A DNA stretch of 64,000 nt from Thalassomonas actiniarum (GCF_000948975.2 NZ_CP059735.1:124001-188000), one strand, 5' to 3'. Shown: positions 48,034-58,700, counted from the first letter of the stretch. Translations and numbers: made by a program. Notes: a model not told the origin generated them from the sequence alone.

Positions 48034-49704
48034 ATGAAGAATATATTACCCGGCCTGGCACTTATTACCCTGGCCGTTTTATTTAGCCCGCTTTTGGCGG
48101 CAAAAGATGTCTTTAAACAGGGGCAAGACATCAGTCATCAGGATGTCTTGCGCGGTTCGGTAACACCGGAGCGCGCCTGGTGGGATCTGAGCCATTACCA
48201 TCTGGACATTGCCGTCGATCCAAAAAGACAATTTATCTCGGGCACCAATACCATGAGCTACCGGGTATTATCCCCCGGACAGCGCTTGCAGATTGAGCTG
48301 CAGCCCCCGATGGAACTGGAAAAGGTGACCCAGGACGGCGAAGCCTTAAAAGTTGAACGGGACGGGTATTCTTATTTTATAACCCCGAACCGGGAGCAGG
48401 AAAAAGGCGAAGAATACCAGCTGGTGATGGCTTTTAGCGGCCAGCCGCTGGTGGCAGAAAAACCTCCCTGGGATGGCGGCATTACCTGGCAAAAGGATGA
48501 TAACGGCATTGATTTTATCGCTTCTGCGGTGCAGGGGGTCGGGGCCAGTGTCTGGTGGCCGAATAAGGATCACGCCTATGATGAACCCGATAACGGCGCC
48601 TTGATCAGTGTCGAAGTGCCCGAGCACCTGATGGATGTGTCTAACGGCCGGTTAATTAAAGTGGAAGAAAATCCGCAGCGAAAAACCAAAACCTACCACT
48701 GGCAAGTGGTCAATCCCATCAGTAATTACGGCATCAATATCAATATCGGTGATTATGTGCATTTCGGGGACGTCTACCAGGGAGAGTTGGGGCCGCTGGA
48801 TCTGGATTATTATGTGCTGCGGGATAATTTAACCAGGGCGAAAAAACATTTTCAGGATGCCCGCCGTACCCTTGAGGCCTTTGAATATTGGTTTGGTCCC
48901 TATCCCTTTTACGAGGACGGTTTTAAACTGGTGGAAGCACCTTATCTGGGCATGGAGCACCAGAGTTCTGTGACCTATGGCAATGGTTTTCAAAACGGTT
49001 ATAAAGGCCGGGATCGCAGCGGTACCGGCTGGGGCATGGAGTTTGACTTTATTATTGTCCATGAAGCCGGCCATGAATGGTTTGCCAATAATATCACCCA
49101 CAGGGATATTGCCGATATGTGGATCCATGAAAGTTTTACCAATTATTCCGAAAACCTGTTTGTGGAATACTTCTATGGCAAACAGGCCGGCAGCGAATAT
49201 TCCCGGGGCACCCGGCAAAATGTGTTAAACGATAAGCCGATTATCGGGACTTATAATGCCAACCGGGAAGGATCTTTTGATATGTATCCCAAAGGCGGCA
49301 ATATGCTGCACACCATACGGCAAGTGATAGATAATGATATCCTCTGGCGCAAGATCTTACGTGGCCTGAATAAGGACTTTTATCATAAAACCGTAACCGG
49401 TCGGCAGGTGGAGCAGTATATCAGCAGGCATTCGGGTAAAGATTTAAGCAAAATTTTCGAGCAGTACCTGCGGGATGTGCGGGTGCCGGTACTGGAATAT
49501 TTTGTTAAAGGCAAGCTGATGAAGTTTCGTTGGAGCAACACCGTGGAAGGTTTTGATATGCCGGTCAAGGTCAGTATTGGCGGCGAATGGCTGTGGCTGA
49601 CACCGGGTAACGGCTGGAGTGAATTTCAGTTGAAAACCCCGGATGCCAAGGTGGAAATTGACAGCAACTTTTATATCAGTGTATTGAATATCTTGGGAAA
49701 TTAG
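48034..49704 (+). CDS. Exported M1-family metallopeptidase
   Basis: A 556-residue zinc aminopeptidase-like protein with a signal peptide (LPGLALITLAVLFSPLLA). The zinc site is HEAGHEWF (His343, Glu344, His347) with Glu366 in WIHES, an exact HEXXH-X18-E. The substrate-anchoring motif reads LGMEHQSS where most members have GAMEN. It lacks the long C-terminal HEAT-like region of PepN, as in short secreted M1 enzymes. It probably trims peptides in the periplasm or outside. Monocistronic. Confidence 0.9.
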   Translation: MKNILPGLALITLAVLFSPLLAAKDVFKQGQDISHQDVLRGSVTPERAWWDLSHYHLDIAVDPKRQFISGTNTMSYRVLSPGQRLQIELQPPMELEKVTQDGEALKVERDGYSYFITPNREQEKGEEYQLVMAFSGQPLVAEKPPWDGGITWQKDDNGIDFIASAVQGVGASVWWPNKDHAYDEPDNGALISVEVPEHLMDVSNGRLIKVEENPQRKTKTYHWQVVNPISNYGININIGDYVHFGDVYQGELGPLDLDYYVLRDNLTRAKKHFQDARRTLEAFEYWFGPYPFYEDGFKLVEAPYLGMEHQSSVTYGNGFQNGYKGRDRSGTGWGMEFDFIIVHEAGHEWFANNITHRDIADMWIHESFTNYSENLFVEYFYGKQAGSEYSRGTRQNVLNDKPIIGTYNANREGSFDMYPKGGNMLHTIRQVIDNDILWRKILRGLNKDFYHKTVTGRQVEQYISRHSGKDLSKIFEQYLRDVRVPVLEYFVKGKLMKFRWSNTVEGFDMPVKVSIGGEWLWLTPGNGWSEFQLKTPDAKVEIDSNFYISVLNILGN

Positions 49705-49718
49705 CTCAGCTGAGACAT

Positions 49719-50492
49719 TTACCAGGACAAATGAAATTCATCCAGCAGTCGGGTTATGGTGCCATCCTGCTCCATGGCAATCAGGGTTTGTTTCACCCTG
49801 GTAACCGTTTGCTGTGAGCTGTTTTTGCTTAACGCGATATAAAGCTCTTTTTGATAAGGAAAAGGCAGTTTGAAAATAGCTTTCGGGCGTTTTTCCATCG
49901 GGGTTTGCTGGTGCCGGTTAAAGTAGCGAATTAACCGGCTGGGGGCGACGATCAGGTCTAAGCGTTTCAGCTGATGCATCTGGTAGAGGTGCAGATAAGA
50001 AATATTGGTGGTGACATGCTGTTCATCCCGGTGGAAATGTTGCCTGATATAACTTTCATGGGGGCTCGAGCGCATGATGCCGATGCTTTGCTGCTGAACT
50101 TGTGCCAACTGCTTTATTTTTCCCCGGTAACTGGCGGGTAAGGTATAAACATTGATATCCAGGGAGAAAAAGGATGTCAGCCAATGAAACTTATCCTCCC
50201 GGATCGGGACTTTCACCATCGAATAAATCAAGGTGTTCGGCTGTTCGAGGGCGATTTTATAAGCCCTGGCCCAGGGTAATACTTCTATGTTTTGTTTGCC
50301 CTCTAACCGTTTTAATAACTCCTGTACAATATGATTCATCACGCCGGCGAGTTCGCCTTTATCGGTTTGATAATTATAAGGAGGAAAGTTCTCCGTCACG
50401 ACTCGTAATGATAATGGCGGGGATTGAGCAGCCAGGCAAGAGCAGCTCCATAGCCAGCAAAGCAGTAATATTCTAACTTTCCGATAAGTCAC
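49719..50492 (-). CDS. Periplasmic solute-binding protein, family 3
   Basis: A 257-residue exported protein with a signal peptide (ILLLCWLWSCSCLAA) and an SBP_bac_3-type two-lobe fold (SLRVVTENFPPYNYQTDKGE at the start, SIGIMRSSPHESYIRQHF at the hinge). No ABC permease or ATPase is adjacent, so it may act as an orphan receptor rather than a transporter subunit. The ligand is not predictable. It is 11 bp after the DUF1326 gene on the same strand. Confidence 0.8.
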   Translation of the reverse strand: MTYRKVRILLLCWLWSCSCLAAQSPPLSLRVVTENFPPYNYQTDKGELAGVMNHIVQELLKRLEGKQNIEVLPWARAYKIALEQPNTLIYSMVKVPIREDKFHWLTSFFSLDINVYTLPASYRGKIKQLAQVQQQSIGIMRSSPHESYIRQHFHRDEQHVTTNISYLHLYQMHQLKRLDLIVAPSRLIRYFNRHQQTPMEKRPKAIFKLPFPYQKELYIALSKNSSQQTVTRVKQTLIAMEQDGTITRLLDEFHLSW

Positions 50493-50503
50493 GGCATCGG
50501 CCT

Positions 50504-51142
50504 TTAATTGCCCCAGCTGACAATCGTTTTTGCCGCAAAACAGTTGTCGTGTTTAAAATTGAGGCGGCCATAATTGATGGACATCAGCCGGGTGTTTGCC
50601 AGTTTGGTCTTGTGTACCATCAGGGGAGTGTCAGGATAACTCATATATATGTTTTGCTCTACACCCGTCAGCGGGCTGACTAAAGGGGTTTGCTGGGCCT
50701 GCACCATATCCCGGATAGAAAAAGACGCATACTTTTCATCAATGTTGATATCAATATCTTGTAACACCGGCCCTTCTAGCGCTGAAAAAGTGCCGGATAA
50801 CAGTGCAAAAGGCTGTCCGCCTGCCTGCCCCGACATTATGGTGGCGATAGCTGTTACTTGCTCCTGGCTGATCGTCGCCTGATCGACAAAGAATACGCCG
50901 ATACCGTCTCCCTGATAGATGGCCTTGGGCCACATGGCGGCATAAATAATATTAAGTCCGCTTAAATCCAGATGATTAAATCTGCCTTCAATCACAGAAA
51001 AGCCAATGAGCAGTTCGCAACGGTTGTCGATACATTCAGGAAATCCGGCAAACTGCCCGGCATAACCATAGCTGCTATTAGAGCATTCTATTTGGTGCAT
51101 CTTTAAAAACCATTTATTCGCATTTATCATCCTGATCACCAA
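50504..51142 (-). CDS. DUF1326-family protein
   Basis: A 212-residue cytoplasmic protein. Segments CSNSSYGYAGQFAGFPEC, EGRFNHLDLSGLNIIYAAMW, DQATISQEQVTAIATIMSGQ followed by AGGQPFALL, and YGRLNFKH follow the DUF1326 pattern. The family's N-terminal cysteine cluster is partly kept. Function of the family is unknown. It may be co-transcribed with the solute-binding protein. Confidence 0.72.
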   Translation of the reverse strand: MVIRMINANKWFLKMHQIECSNSSYGYAGQFAGFPECIDNRCELLIGFSVIEGRFNHLDLSGLNIIYAAMWPKAIYQGDGIGVFFVDQATISQEQVTAIATIMSGQAGGQPFALLSGTFSALEGPVLQDIDINIDEKYASFSIRDMVQAQQTPLVSPLTGVEQNIYMSYPDTPLMVHKTKLANTRLMSINYGRLNFKHDNCFAAKTIVSWGN

Positions 51143-51303
51143 TATAGTAAGGGTTCGTTGAGCAAGAAGAGAAAGTTATCCCGCCTGTTGGCGGCATCGT
51201 TATCATTTTTATAGCAAACTCCATTTAATTTACCAGCAAAGCTATTGTCGGTCATCATCTGGTTATATACTGGATATCCGTTTTCTGTCAGAGTTCATAT
51301 ATT

Positions 51304-51888
51304 TTGATCAATATTATTCCCCCGTCCCGCTTCAAAAGCATTCCCTGGAAAAATGGCAAAGGTACTACTACCGAACTGGCAATAAATGAAGGGGGCACAC
51401 TCGCAGATTTTGACTGGCGGTTAAGTATTGCCTCTGTGGTAGAAGATGGTGACTTTTCAGATTTTTCCGGTTATTTACGCAATCTGATTTTAATTTCGGG
51501 GCAGGGAATAGAGCTCAGCCATACATTGGCAGGGCAGATCAATATCGATAATCTCAATCGCTTATTAACTTTTTCGACCTTTGATGGCGCCAGTCAGACG
51601 CGGGGACGTTTGCTCGACGGCGGTATTACCGATTTTAACCTGATGACCAAAACCGGCAAATACCGGGTGGATGTCCGGACTTATCTTAAGCCGGGGCAAG
51701 TGGATGTTCCGGCTTGCGACCTTTGCTTTGTCTACGCCCTTCAAGGTGAGATAAATTTGACCCAGCAGGATATAGGTTTAGAGCAGGTGATTGCGGAAAA
51801 TCATTTGCTGCAGATAATACCTTTGGAGCAGCAGGTCACTTTAAGCGGACAACAGCTGATAGTGATCCGGTTAACGAATAAAATTTAA
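51304..51888 (+). CDS. HutD/Ves-family cupin-like protein
   Basis: A 194-residue bicupin-like protein beginning IIPPSRFKSIPWKNGKGTTT and continuing DFDWRLSIASVVEDGDFSDF, both diagnostic of HutD/Ves. HutD is linked to histidine utilisation, but no hut genes are here. The open frame starts with TTG at 51304 and no better start precedes the conserved N-terminus; the ribosome site is weak. Confidence 0.82.
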   Translation: MINIIPPSRFKSIPWKNGKGTTTELAINEGGTLADFDWRLSIASVVEDGDFSDFSGYLRNLILISGQGIELSHTLAGQINIDNLNRLLTFSTFDGASQTRGRLLDGGITDFNLMTKTGKYRVDVRTYLKPGQVDVPACDLCFVYALQGEINLTQQDIGLEQVIAENHLLQIIPLEQQVTLSGQQLIVIRLTNKI

Positions 51889-52120
51889 TATCTGGAGTCA
51901 AATAGTTGTCAGTTAACCTGGTTTCGGCTTTGGCGCCGGTATGTAAAGTTTGCCTGTGATTTCCTTGTCTGCCTTGATTTAACTGACTTACAGGCTGTTT
52001 ATTAGGTAAGGAAATAGCAGCGTCAGGCTGTTAGCATGATATTTGCTTTACAGATAACAGATAAGGTAAAACAAGCATAGCTTGTTAAAATTTAAGATAA
52101 ATAACGCAGCGAGTGTCGAT

Positions 52121-52864
52121 ATGGTAGCGTCTTTTCAGCATGTTTCTTTTTTTAAATACCGGACTATGCCAGTTCGCCCTCTGGCGGGATTGCTGGGCTG
52201 TTCCCTGTTATTTTCTTGTGCGACTAATCCGGAAGCTAAGCAGCAAGAGGCAGCAATAACCAAAGAAGCCATACATGAACAGTTAAACAGTCATATTGAT
52301 GTTTGGGCGCCGCTGGCGCCGGAAATAGAAAGGTTATTGGCGTTAGAGTCCGATATGCAGCTGTTGGTGGCTGAACTTGGCAAAGCGGCAAACCTGGGCA
52401 GTGCCCCGCTGGAGCAGTTAGCCAAACAACAGGAATCTGCACAGGCCAGAGAGGCGAGAAAGCAGGCCGATTTGGCTGTACAAGCTGACAATGCTGCCGA
52501 TGCAAGTGTCGCTGAAGCAGCGGAGGCAAAGAAAGAGTCGACCCGGCCCGGTTGTGCCGCCGCCAGCACTTTTAGCATGTCAAAAACAAGTCATTGCAAA
52601 GTTCAGGTGGGTATACATCTGGCAGCATTCAAAAACGAGGCCAATGCCAAACTGGGCTGGAGGTATTTTAAACAAAAGTACGGTTCGATGCTGTTAAACA
52701 AAGATCCTTTGCTGGAGCAAATTGTCAGGGAAGAGGGGACTTTTCAGAGTTTAAGGGTCGGGCCTTATTCTTCGGCAACCAAGGCGCACCAAATTTGTAA
52801 ACGCCTTAAGCAGCAGAATCAATATTGTGCTGTGATTAAATACTCAGGTATACCTGTGGGTTAA
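52121..52864 (+). CDS. SPOR-domain lipoprotein A, upstream of the pilus locus
   Basis: A ~247-residue lipoprotein. The lipobox region reads LAGLLGCSLLFSCATNP. A helical segment follows (HIDVWAPLAPEIERLLALES), then an Ala/Gln-rich linker and a C-terminal SPOR-like domain (VQVGIHLAAFKNEANAKLGW, SLRVGPYSSATKAHQICKRL). The start could also be ATG 52166; the in-frame TTG at 52082 lies inside a hairpin and is unlikely. It is paralogous in architecture and sequence to the lipoprotein at 58785 on the other side of the pilus genes. Confidence 0.7.
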   Translation: MVASFQHVSFFKYRTMPVRPLAGLLGCSLLFSCATNPEAKQQEAAITKEAIHEQLNSHIDVWAPLAPEIERLLALESDMQLLVAELGKAANLGSAPLEQLAKQQESAQAREARKQADLAVQADNAADASVAEAAEAKKESTRPGCAAASTFSMSKTSHCKVQVGIHLAAFKNEANAKLGWRYFKQKYGSMLLNKDPLLEQIVREEGTFQSLRVGPYSSATKAHQICKRLKQQNQYCAVIKYSGIPVG

Positions 52865-52986
52865 CTTCGCACAGGCTCCCGGACAAGCGGGAGCCGGCTA
52901 TCTATATGCTTCCATTTAATAACTCTTTTGTAACCCTTGTTTGAAATCCGTTTTGGTTATTGATGTGTCCACTGTTACAGATTAAG

Positions 52987-53043
52987 GATCCAAAGGGATC
53001 TTTTTGCTTGTTTATTGGATCCTGAAACGATCCTGGCAGGATC
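52987..53043. promoter_or_regulatory. Phased GATC cluster upstream of the pilus genes
   Basis: Five GATC sites occur at 52987, 52997, 53018, 53029 and 53040, mostly as GGATC direct repeats. Spacings of 10, 21, 11 and 11 bp place them on one face of the helix. Four more GATC sites lie further down (53111, 53252, 53289, 53480). The rest of the 813-bp gap 52865-53677 is AT-rich promoter DNA without a gene. A hairpin GGCTCCCG/CGGGAGCC at 52874-52895 may end the lipoprotein transcript. Confidence 0.5.
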
Positions 53044-53065
53044 TTTTGCCGCCCGGGCGGCAAAA
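53044..53065. promoter_or_regulatory. 22-bp perfect palindrome next to the GATC cluster
   Basis: The sequence is TTTTGCCG + CCCGGG + CGGCAAAA, with no mismatch and no central loop. It directly abuts the last GATC. It may be a protein-binding dyad or cruciform; it lacks a 3' U-run on either strand, so it is not a standard terminator. Confidence 0.5.
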
Positions 53066-53677
53066 AAATACCCCCGGGGCAACTAACCGGGTAATTTATT
53101 GCCTCTTTATGATCTTTATATTGCAGGTTATTTGTCCGGATTTGACTAAACTTAGGGATAAACAGGAAGTTTAAACTTTATTAGCATTTATTTTTGTTTG
53201 TTAAGTAAATGAATTGCATGAAATAAAACCAAACTGAGGATGTTAGTTTTAGATCATTTGTTCTTTTTGGCACGGCACCTGCTTTAATGATCTTGCTATG
53301 AAAAGTTGATGATATTAGGTTTTACTTTATTTTTTAAGTGTCTAAGTTGTAATCTTGAAGATTAGGGAAATCGAGCAATATTATGAATATAACTTTAATG
53401 GAATGTGATGGAGCTTAAGGATATTTGTTATTCAAAAGTTACATAATGCTCAGATAGTAATATGCGTACTCAATGTGCTGATCTAATTAACACATTGAAC
53501 TACAAATATTTATGTCCGACGACTATGCTTAAATACCAATGTAAGTAAAAAAAAATATTAAAGGTTTTTTTATTACTGTCGATACAAATTTTGCGTCACA
53601 AAAAAAAGAGTTGCTTATGCCTCTGTATTTTAGTGTCACATTACTATCGATTTTACAGATGAACAACGGAGATTTTT

Positions 53678-54283
53678 ATGCTTAATTTAAATCACAATCG
53701 GATAACAAAGGTATTAACAGCTACTTTTTTAACCGCAATGTCTGCACAGCCATTTGCTGCAACCTTATCTGATGCGACTATTTCAGTGACGGTACAAAAT
53801 GCATTTGACTTAGTGGAAGATACTGAGCTTAGTTTCGGTACCATTCGTGCGACAGCCGATCCTGCCGGTACCAATGTGGCTACCCTGGCAATCGCAGCTG
53901 ACGGTTCGGTGACTGCGACTCCGGACAATAACGCAACCATTACCCAATTAACGGCGGGTTCGGTTGGTCAGTTTACCGTATCTAATGCGGCAACTTTCAC
54001 TGATTTAACTATCACTTTCCCTGGTGCGGCGACTACGCTGGATAATGCCATTGCACCACCAACCTCACCGGATTTTACCGTTGATACCTGGGTTGCAATC
54101 GTACGTGGCGGTGCCAATGACGGTATTGCATACAATGCCGGTGCGCCTAACCTGCAAACGGATAATACCGGTACGGTAAGTTTTGATGTCGGTGCAACCT
54201 TGTCTACCGATGCCAATGTGACAACATCAGCTTATATCGATGATGTATATGACGGTGATTATACCATTACGGTTGATTATTAA
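53678..54283 (+). CDS. Putative major pilin, DUF4402-like
   Basis: A 201-residue exported beta-rich protein with a signal peptide (VLTATFLTAMSAQPFAA). The mature part is Thr/Ala/Asn-rich, low in charge, and ends YDGDYTITVDY, like a donated strand plus terminal Tyr of chaperone-usher pilins. LSFGTI and VDVGATLST-type strands (FDVGATLST here) match DUF4402 proteins. It contains two N-x-S/T sequons (NAT, NVT) that the nearby glycosyltransferase could use. A hairpin directly after it should limit read-through. Confidence 0.72.
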   Translation: MLNLNHNRITKVLTATFLTAMSAQPFAATLSDATISVTVQNAFDLVEDTELSFGTIRATADPAGTNVATLAIAADGSVTATPDNNATITQLTAGSVGQFTVSNAATFTDLTITFPGAATTLDNAIAPPTSPDFTVDTWVAIVRGGANDGIAYNAGAPNLQTDNTGTVSFDVGATLSTDANVTTSAYIDDVYDGDYTITVDY

Positions 54284-54307
54284 TTATTCATTGAATAATT
54301 GCTGATA

Positions 54308-54354
54308 ACTAATATAATCAGGAGGCCACCCCCCTGATTATATTAGTTTTATTT
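54308..54354 (+). terminator. Intercistronic attenuating hairpin after the major pilin
   Basis: A perfect 15-bp stem, ACTAATATAATCAGG / CCTGATTATATTAGT, with a 10-nt loop is followed by TTTTATTT, and the next gene starts at 54355. It probably lets the pilin mRNA accumulate while passing fewer transcripts to the chaperone and usher genes. Confidence 0.8.
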
Positions 54355-54831
54355 ATGTTTTTAACCTTTTGCCAAAAATTAATTTTCTGGGTATCGATAC
54401 TCTTTTTTACCCTTCCTGCCCAGGCTACGGTCACCCTCATTGAAGACTTATCATTTGGTACTATTGTGGTATCGGATAACTCTGTGGTCAGCGATATTAT
54501 TATCAGTCGTGCCGGACAAACAAGTATCGTCAATCATATCAGGGTTATTGAACCCGGACATCCGGCAGAATTTGCTCTCACAGACTTACCCGGCAATCTG
54601 GAAGTTTTCACTTCGGCGGTAATTACACAAGCGACAACCAGCAACCCCCCTCCAGCTCCGGCGACCGAACAGTTTACTATTAGTAGCCCGGATATTGTTG
54701 CCTCAGTTACTACAAATGGCTCAGGATTTGCATTGGTCAGAGTCGGGGCAACCTTGAGTACTTCCGGCAACGGCGGTAATTATGTTGACGTACAGTATCA
54801 GGGCACCTTGCAAGTAACGTTTAACTATTAG
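54355..54831 (+). CDS. Putative minor pilin or tip protein, DUF4402-like
   Basis: A 158-residue exported protein with a signal peptide (KLIFWVSILFFTLPAQA). Mature sequence TVTLIEDLSFGTIVVSDNSV and the ending VDVQYQGTLQVTFNY parallel the major pilin (shared LSFGTI, VGATLST, YxV-x-Y end). It has no cysteines in the mature part. It is likely a second subunit of the same fibre; which end it occupies is unknown. Confidence 0.65.
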   Translation: MFLTFCQKLIFWVSILFFTLPAQATVTLIEDLSFGTIVVSDNSVVSDIIISRAGQTSIVNHIRVIEPGHPAEFALTDLPGNLEVFTSAVITQATTSNPPPAPATEQFTISSPDIVASVTTNGSGFALVRVGATLSTSGNGGNYVDVQYQGTLQVTFNY

Positions 54832-54874
54832 TGCTAGATGTATTTATTTAAGTGCTTAACAACAGAGAAAAGCC

Positions 54875-55723
54875 ATGAAATTTTCGCTAATTAAATTAAC
54901 CCAGTTATTTATTATTTTACTTGTTGTGCAAGCGTTTAGCTCACAGGCGAGTTTGTTGATTTCTCCTATGCGGGTCGCGCTGGATGAACGCAACCGTTCA
55001 GATAAAGTCGTGTTGATGAATACCGGCAATGAGACCCGCACCTATAGGGTTGAATGGGTGCAAAAAGCTGCTTTGCCCTTGGGGGGCTATAAGAACTTGA
55101 CGGACGAGGAGGCTAAAGACTTTCCTATTGCCAGTAATATGTTCAGGCTCAGCCCCAGGCAAGTCACGCTAGCGCCAAACGAAAGACAAATCGTCAAAAT
55201 TGCCGCCCGCCGCCCGAAGAACTTACAGGACGGTGAATACCGCTCACACTTATTATTTACCGCTTTGCCGCGTGAAGGGGATAGAAATAAGGCGAACTCA
55301 GGGGCCGGTATCACCCTTAAATTGTCACTCAGTTATAGTATTCCTGTTGTTTTTAGGCAGGGAGGTCTGGATTATCAAGTGGGCGTCGAAGATTTGACGC
55401 TGATACACGATGCTGAGAAAAAGCAGGCGACCGTGAGAGTTCAATTATCGCGTTCCGGTGCAACCAGTACCACAGGCAGTATTGTTGCTTACTGGACACC
55501 CAAAGGAAGTACGCAAGAAAAACAGGTAGCTATATTAAATTCGGTTAATTTTTATCCTGAATTGACTTATCGGGTCTATAACTTGCAGTGGTTTGATTAC
55601 CGCCCGGGGGCGGGCACGTTAAGATTAGCTTATGAGGGCAGAGAAGAAATGCGCAATACCCTGATCACAGAAAAAAACTTCAATGTTAGTTTAAGTGATA
55701 TTGTCACTAGGCCGAAAAAGTAA
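54875..55723 (+). CDS. PapD-like periplasmic pilus chaperone
   Basis: A 282-residue exported immunoglobulin-fold chaperone with a signal peptide (LFIILLVVQAFSSQA). Domain 1 shows LLISPMRVALDERNRSDKVV, FRLSPRQVTLAPNERQIVKI and DGEYRSHLLF; domain 2 follows from about residue 150. It is longer than classical FimC/PapD (about 210-230 mature). It should cap pilin subunits by donor-strand complementation and deliver them to the usher-like protein 15 bp downstream. Confidence 0.8.
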   Translation: MKFSLIKLTQLFIILLVVQAFSSQASLLISPMRVALDERNRSDKVVLMNTGNETRTYRVEWVQKAALPLGGYKNLTDEEAKDFPIASNMFRLSPRQVTLAPNERQIVKIAARRPKNLQDGEYRSHLLFTALPREGDRNKANSGAGITLKLSLSYSIPVVFRQGGLDYQVGVEDLTLIHDAEKKQATVRVQLSRSGATSTTGSIVAYWTPKGSTQEKQVAILNSVNFYPELTYRVYNLQWFDYRPGAGTLRLAYEGREEMRNTLITEKNFNVSLSDIVTRPKK

Positions 55724-55738
55724 CCGGGTGTAGAGACT

Positions 55739-58700
55739 ATGGCGCGACTGTTATTTATCTGCTTAGTCTGTTTGTCCCCTTTGTGCTTAAGTGTGCAGGC
55801 GGCAGATAACAGTGCGTTAAAAAACAGTCGCTTTATTCAACTGATTAAACAGATAAAAAATATCCAGTTATCGCTGCCGGACAGTGAAGCCGGAGATACC
55901 AAGATTGCCGTTTCCCCTCTTTCAGCTGCACCAGAAGAGCTGGATGTCGGTATCCCGGAAGGGGAAGAGTTGCTGCTGGCCATTCATGTGGGTAAGTATT
56001 TCCTGGCAGATGTTTTTGCCTATAAAAGCCAGGCAAATGCCATGATAGGTCTGGGGAATTTATTTGAGGTTTTAGACTTTCCCATCATCATAGATTTGGG
56101 AAAATCTACCGCCTCTGGCTGGTTTATGAATGAAGCCAATACCTTTGAGCTGAATTTCTCCGAACAACAAATTGCTAAAGCTAAGGTCAACGGACAAGAG
56201 TTCATTCTGAATAAGGAAAATTACCGGGTAGAAGAAGATGATCTCTATGTTGATGCCGATGTGATCAATACCTGGTTTGGTACCCGTATGGCGTTTGACT
56301 TCTCAGCGCTTTCGGTCAAGCTCAGCTCAAGCTCTCCTTTGCCGATCGAACAAAGGCTGGCCAGGGAAAATAAAGCTATATATAGCCAGCAAAGAAGTAC
56401 CCCGGTTTTGCCCTGGAAAGAAAACCAATATCGGGCATTTTCAACGCCGGTCTTTGATGTTCAGCTTAACAGCAGGGTGACAGAAGAGAATACTTTTTAC
56501 GGCTATTCGGCATTAGGCAGCCATGATCTTGCCTACCTCAACAGCCAGTATTTCATTGGCGGGATCAAGGACGACAATATCAGTGATTTACGCTGGCGGT
56601 TATCTAAGGAGTCTGCTGATGGCGGTTTATTAGGACCCCTTAATCTTAGCAGTTATGAGTTTGGTGATATTAACCCGATCCGTTCTGGGATTGATTACAA
56701 TGCCAATATTAGCCGGGGTTTTGCCCTTTCCAGTCGTGCCTTGGGTCAAGTTAACGATAATAAGATTAATATCAATGGCGATATTCAACCGGGCTGGGAT
56801 GTTGAGCTTTATCGCAATGGTATTTTAATTGATAAGCAATTAAGTTTGCAGGATGGTCGTTACGAATTTAACGATGTTGATCTGATTTTTGGCCAGAATA
56901 CCTTTGAAATGATCCTTTATGGTCCTCAGGGGCAAGTGGAGAAAAGCATCCGGGAAGTACTGGTTAGCCAAAACAGTGTTAAACGTGATGACAGTTCGTT
57001 TGCAATGTCTTTGACTCAAACGGGAAAGTCTCTATTTGGTATCACCCAGGGGTCCGCCGGGGATAATGAGGGGTGGTTATTTGCCGGGAGTTATGAGCAG
57101 GGGGTGACCGACTGGTTTTCTGTTTCTTTAGGGCAATCGACCTTATTTAGTAGAGAAGGCAGTAATAAACTTAATTACAACATAGGCGCAAACCTTACCC
57201 TGTTTGAGCGTCTGTTAATTGACAGTGATTTTTCTTTTGATAATAACGATAACCAGAGCATGCAACTCTCGGCAAAAACAGGCTTTGGCAAACATTCTTT
57301 TGATTATCGTTACCGTATAGACAAGAGCGGCAATGGCGGAGACAGAACGGAGCATTTACTCCGAATGTCGGGACAGGCTTTCAGAGGGCTTGCTTTACCC
57401 TTAAATTACCAGAATCAATATGATTTTATCGAAACGGCAAACGGACAAAAAATACAAAACCTAACCAATCAGATAAGTGTGAATGTCGGAAAAACCTCAA
57501 TAGCAAATGATATCTTCTGGCAGGATACAGACAATGTTACCGGTACTGACAGTTATTCTTTGGCGGGCTCCAGCCGGATTCAGCGTTCTTTTGGTAAATA
57601 TTTTACCCGTTTTGAAATGGACTACACCTTAGAGCCTAAAGCTGAAATTACCCGGGTTAATTCTAAAATGAGCTGGGCGATGACCAGTGATTTACAATCT
57701 GAAGTTGCATTAAATTACAATACCGTCGATGACAAGTATCAAAGTGAATGGAAATTAAACTGGCGTCATGAGAATTTTAATTTAAGCGGTAACCTGGATT
57801 ATGATCAGGGAGGTGACTGGGCGCTAGGTTTGTTTTTCCGCTTTAGTCTAGGTTATGAGACAGATAAGAATAATTATTTTCTCAGTAATAAACCCTTAAC
57901 TTCCAGCGGTGCATTAAAAGTCAGGGTTTTTGAAGATTTGAATGCCAATGGCCAATTTGATGTCGGTGAACCTCTCATTAAAGGGGCAAAAATTAAGGGG
58001 GCGCAAAATTACCGTCAGGCGGTCAGTGATGAGCAGGGGATCGCCCTGCTGCAGAATATGCCCAACAATGTCACCACAGATATTGAATTAAAAGAAGGCA
58101 GTTTAGGGGATCCGTTCTTAATTCCGGGGTTTGAAGGGGTATCGATAACTCCGCGCCGGGGCTTTGTCGATCGTCTTGATTTTCCTGTGGTGACCTCCAG
58201 CGAAGTAGAAGGCACGGTTTATTTGCGTAATAAAGAAGGCGAAGAAACACCTGCCCCTTATGTCACGGTGAATTTGCTTGACGAACAGGGACATATTGTC
58301 GCCAGTGAAGATACTGCATTTGACGGTTATTATCTGTTTACCGATTTACGTCCCGGGAATTATCGTGCCTCTATTGATTCTGACTATTTAGAGCGGAAAA
58401 AATTACATAAAACCGATGACCTGATCCTCGATTTATCGGCGCAGGGGGATATTCTTAACGGCTCTGACTTTACCCTGGAGCAGCTGGAGTTTACTTCCGG
58501 TTATGTTGTCAGTGTTGGCTCCTTCTCTTCCCTGAATATTTTAAAAACCTACTGGTATTTGTTGCAAAAACGCTATCGCCGGCGTTTGAATCAACCGGCA
58601 TTTTTTCTCTACGATGAAGGCAATGGCAAATACCAGTTAAACCTGGCGTTTTATCAGGAAAATGAGCAAGCAATAAAAGCGTGTGAAGAAATCAGCAAAT

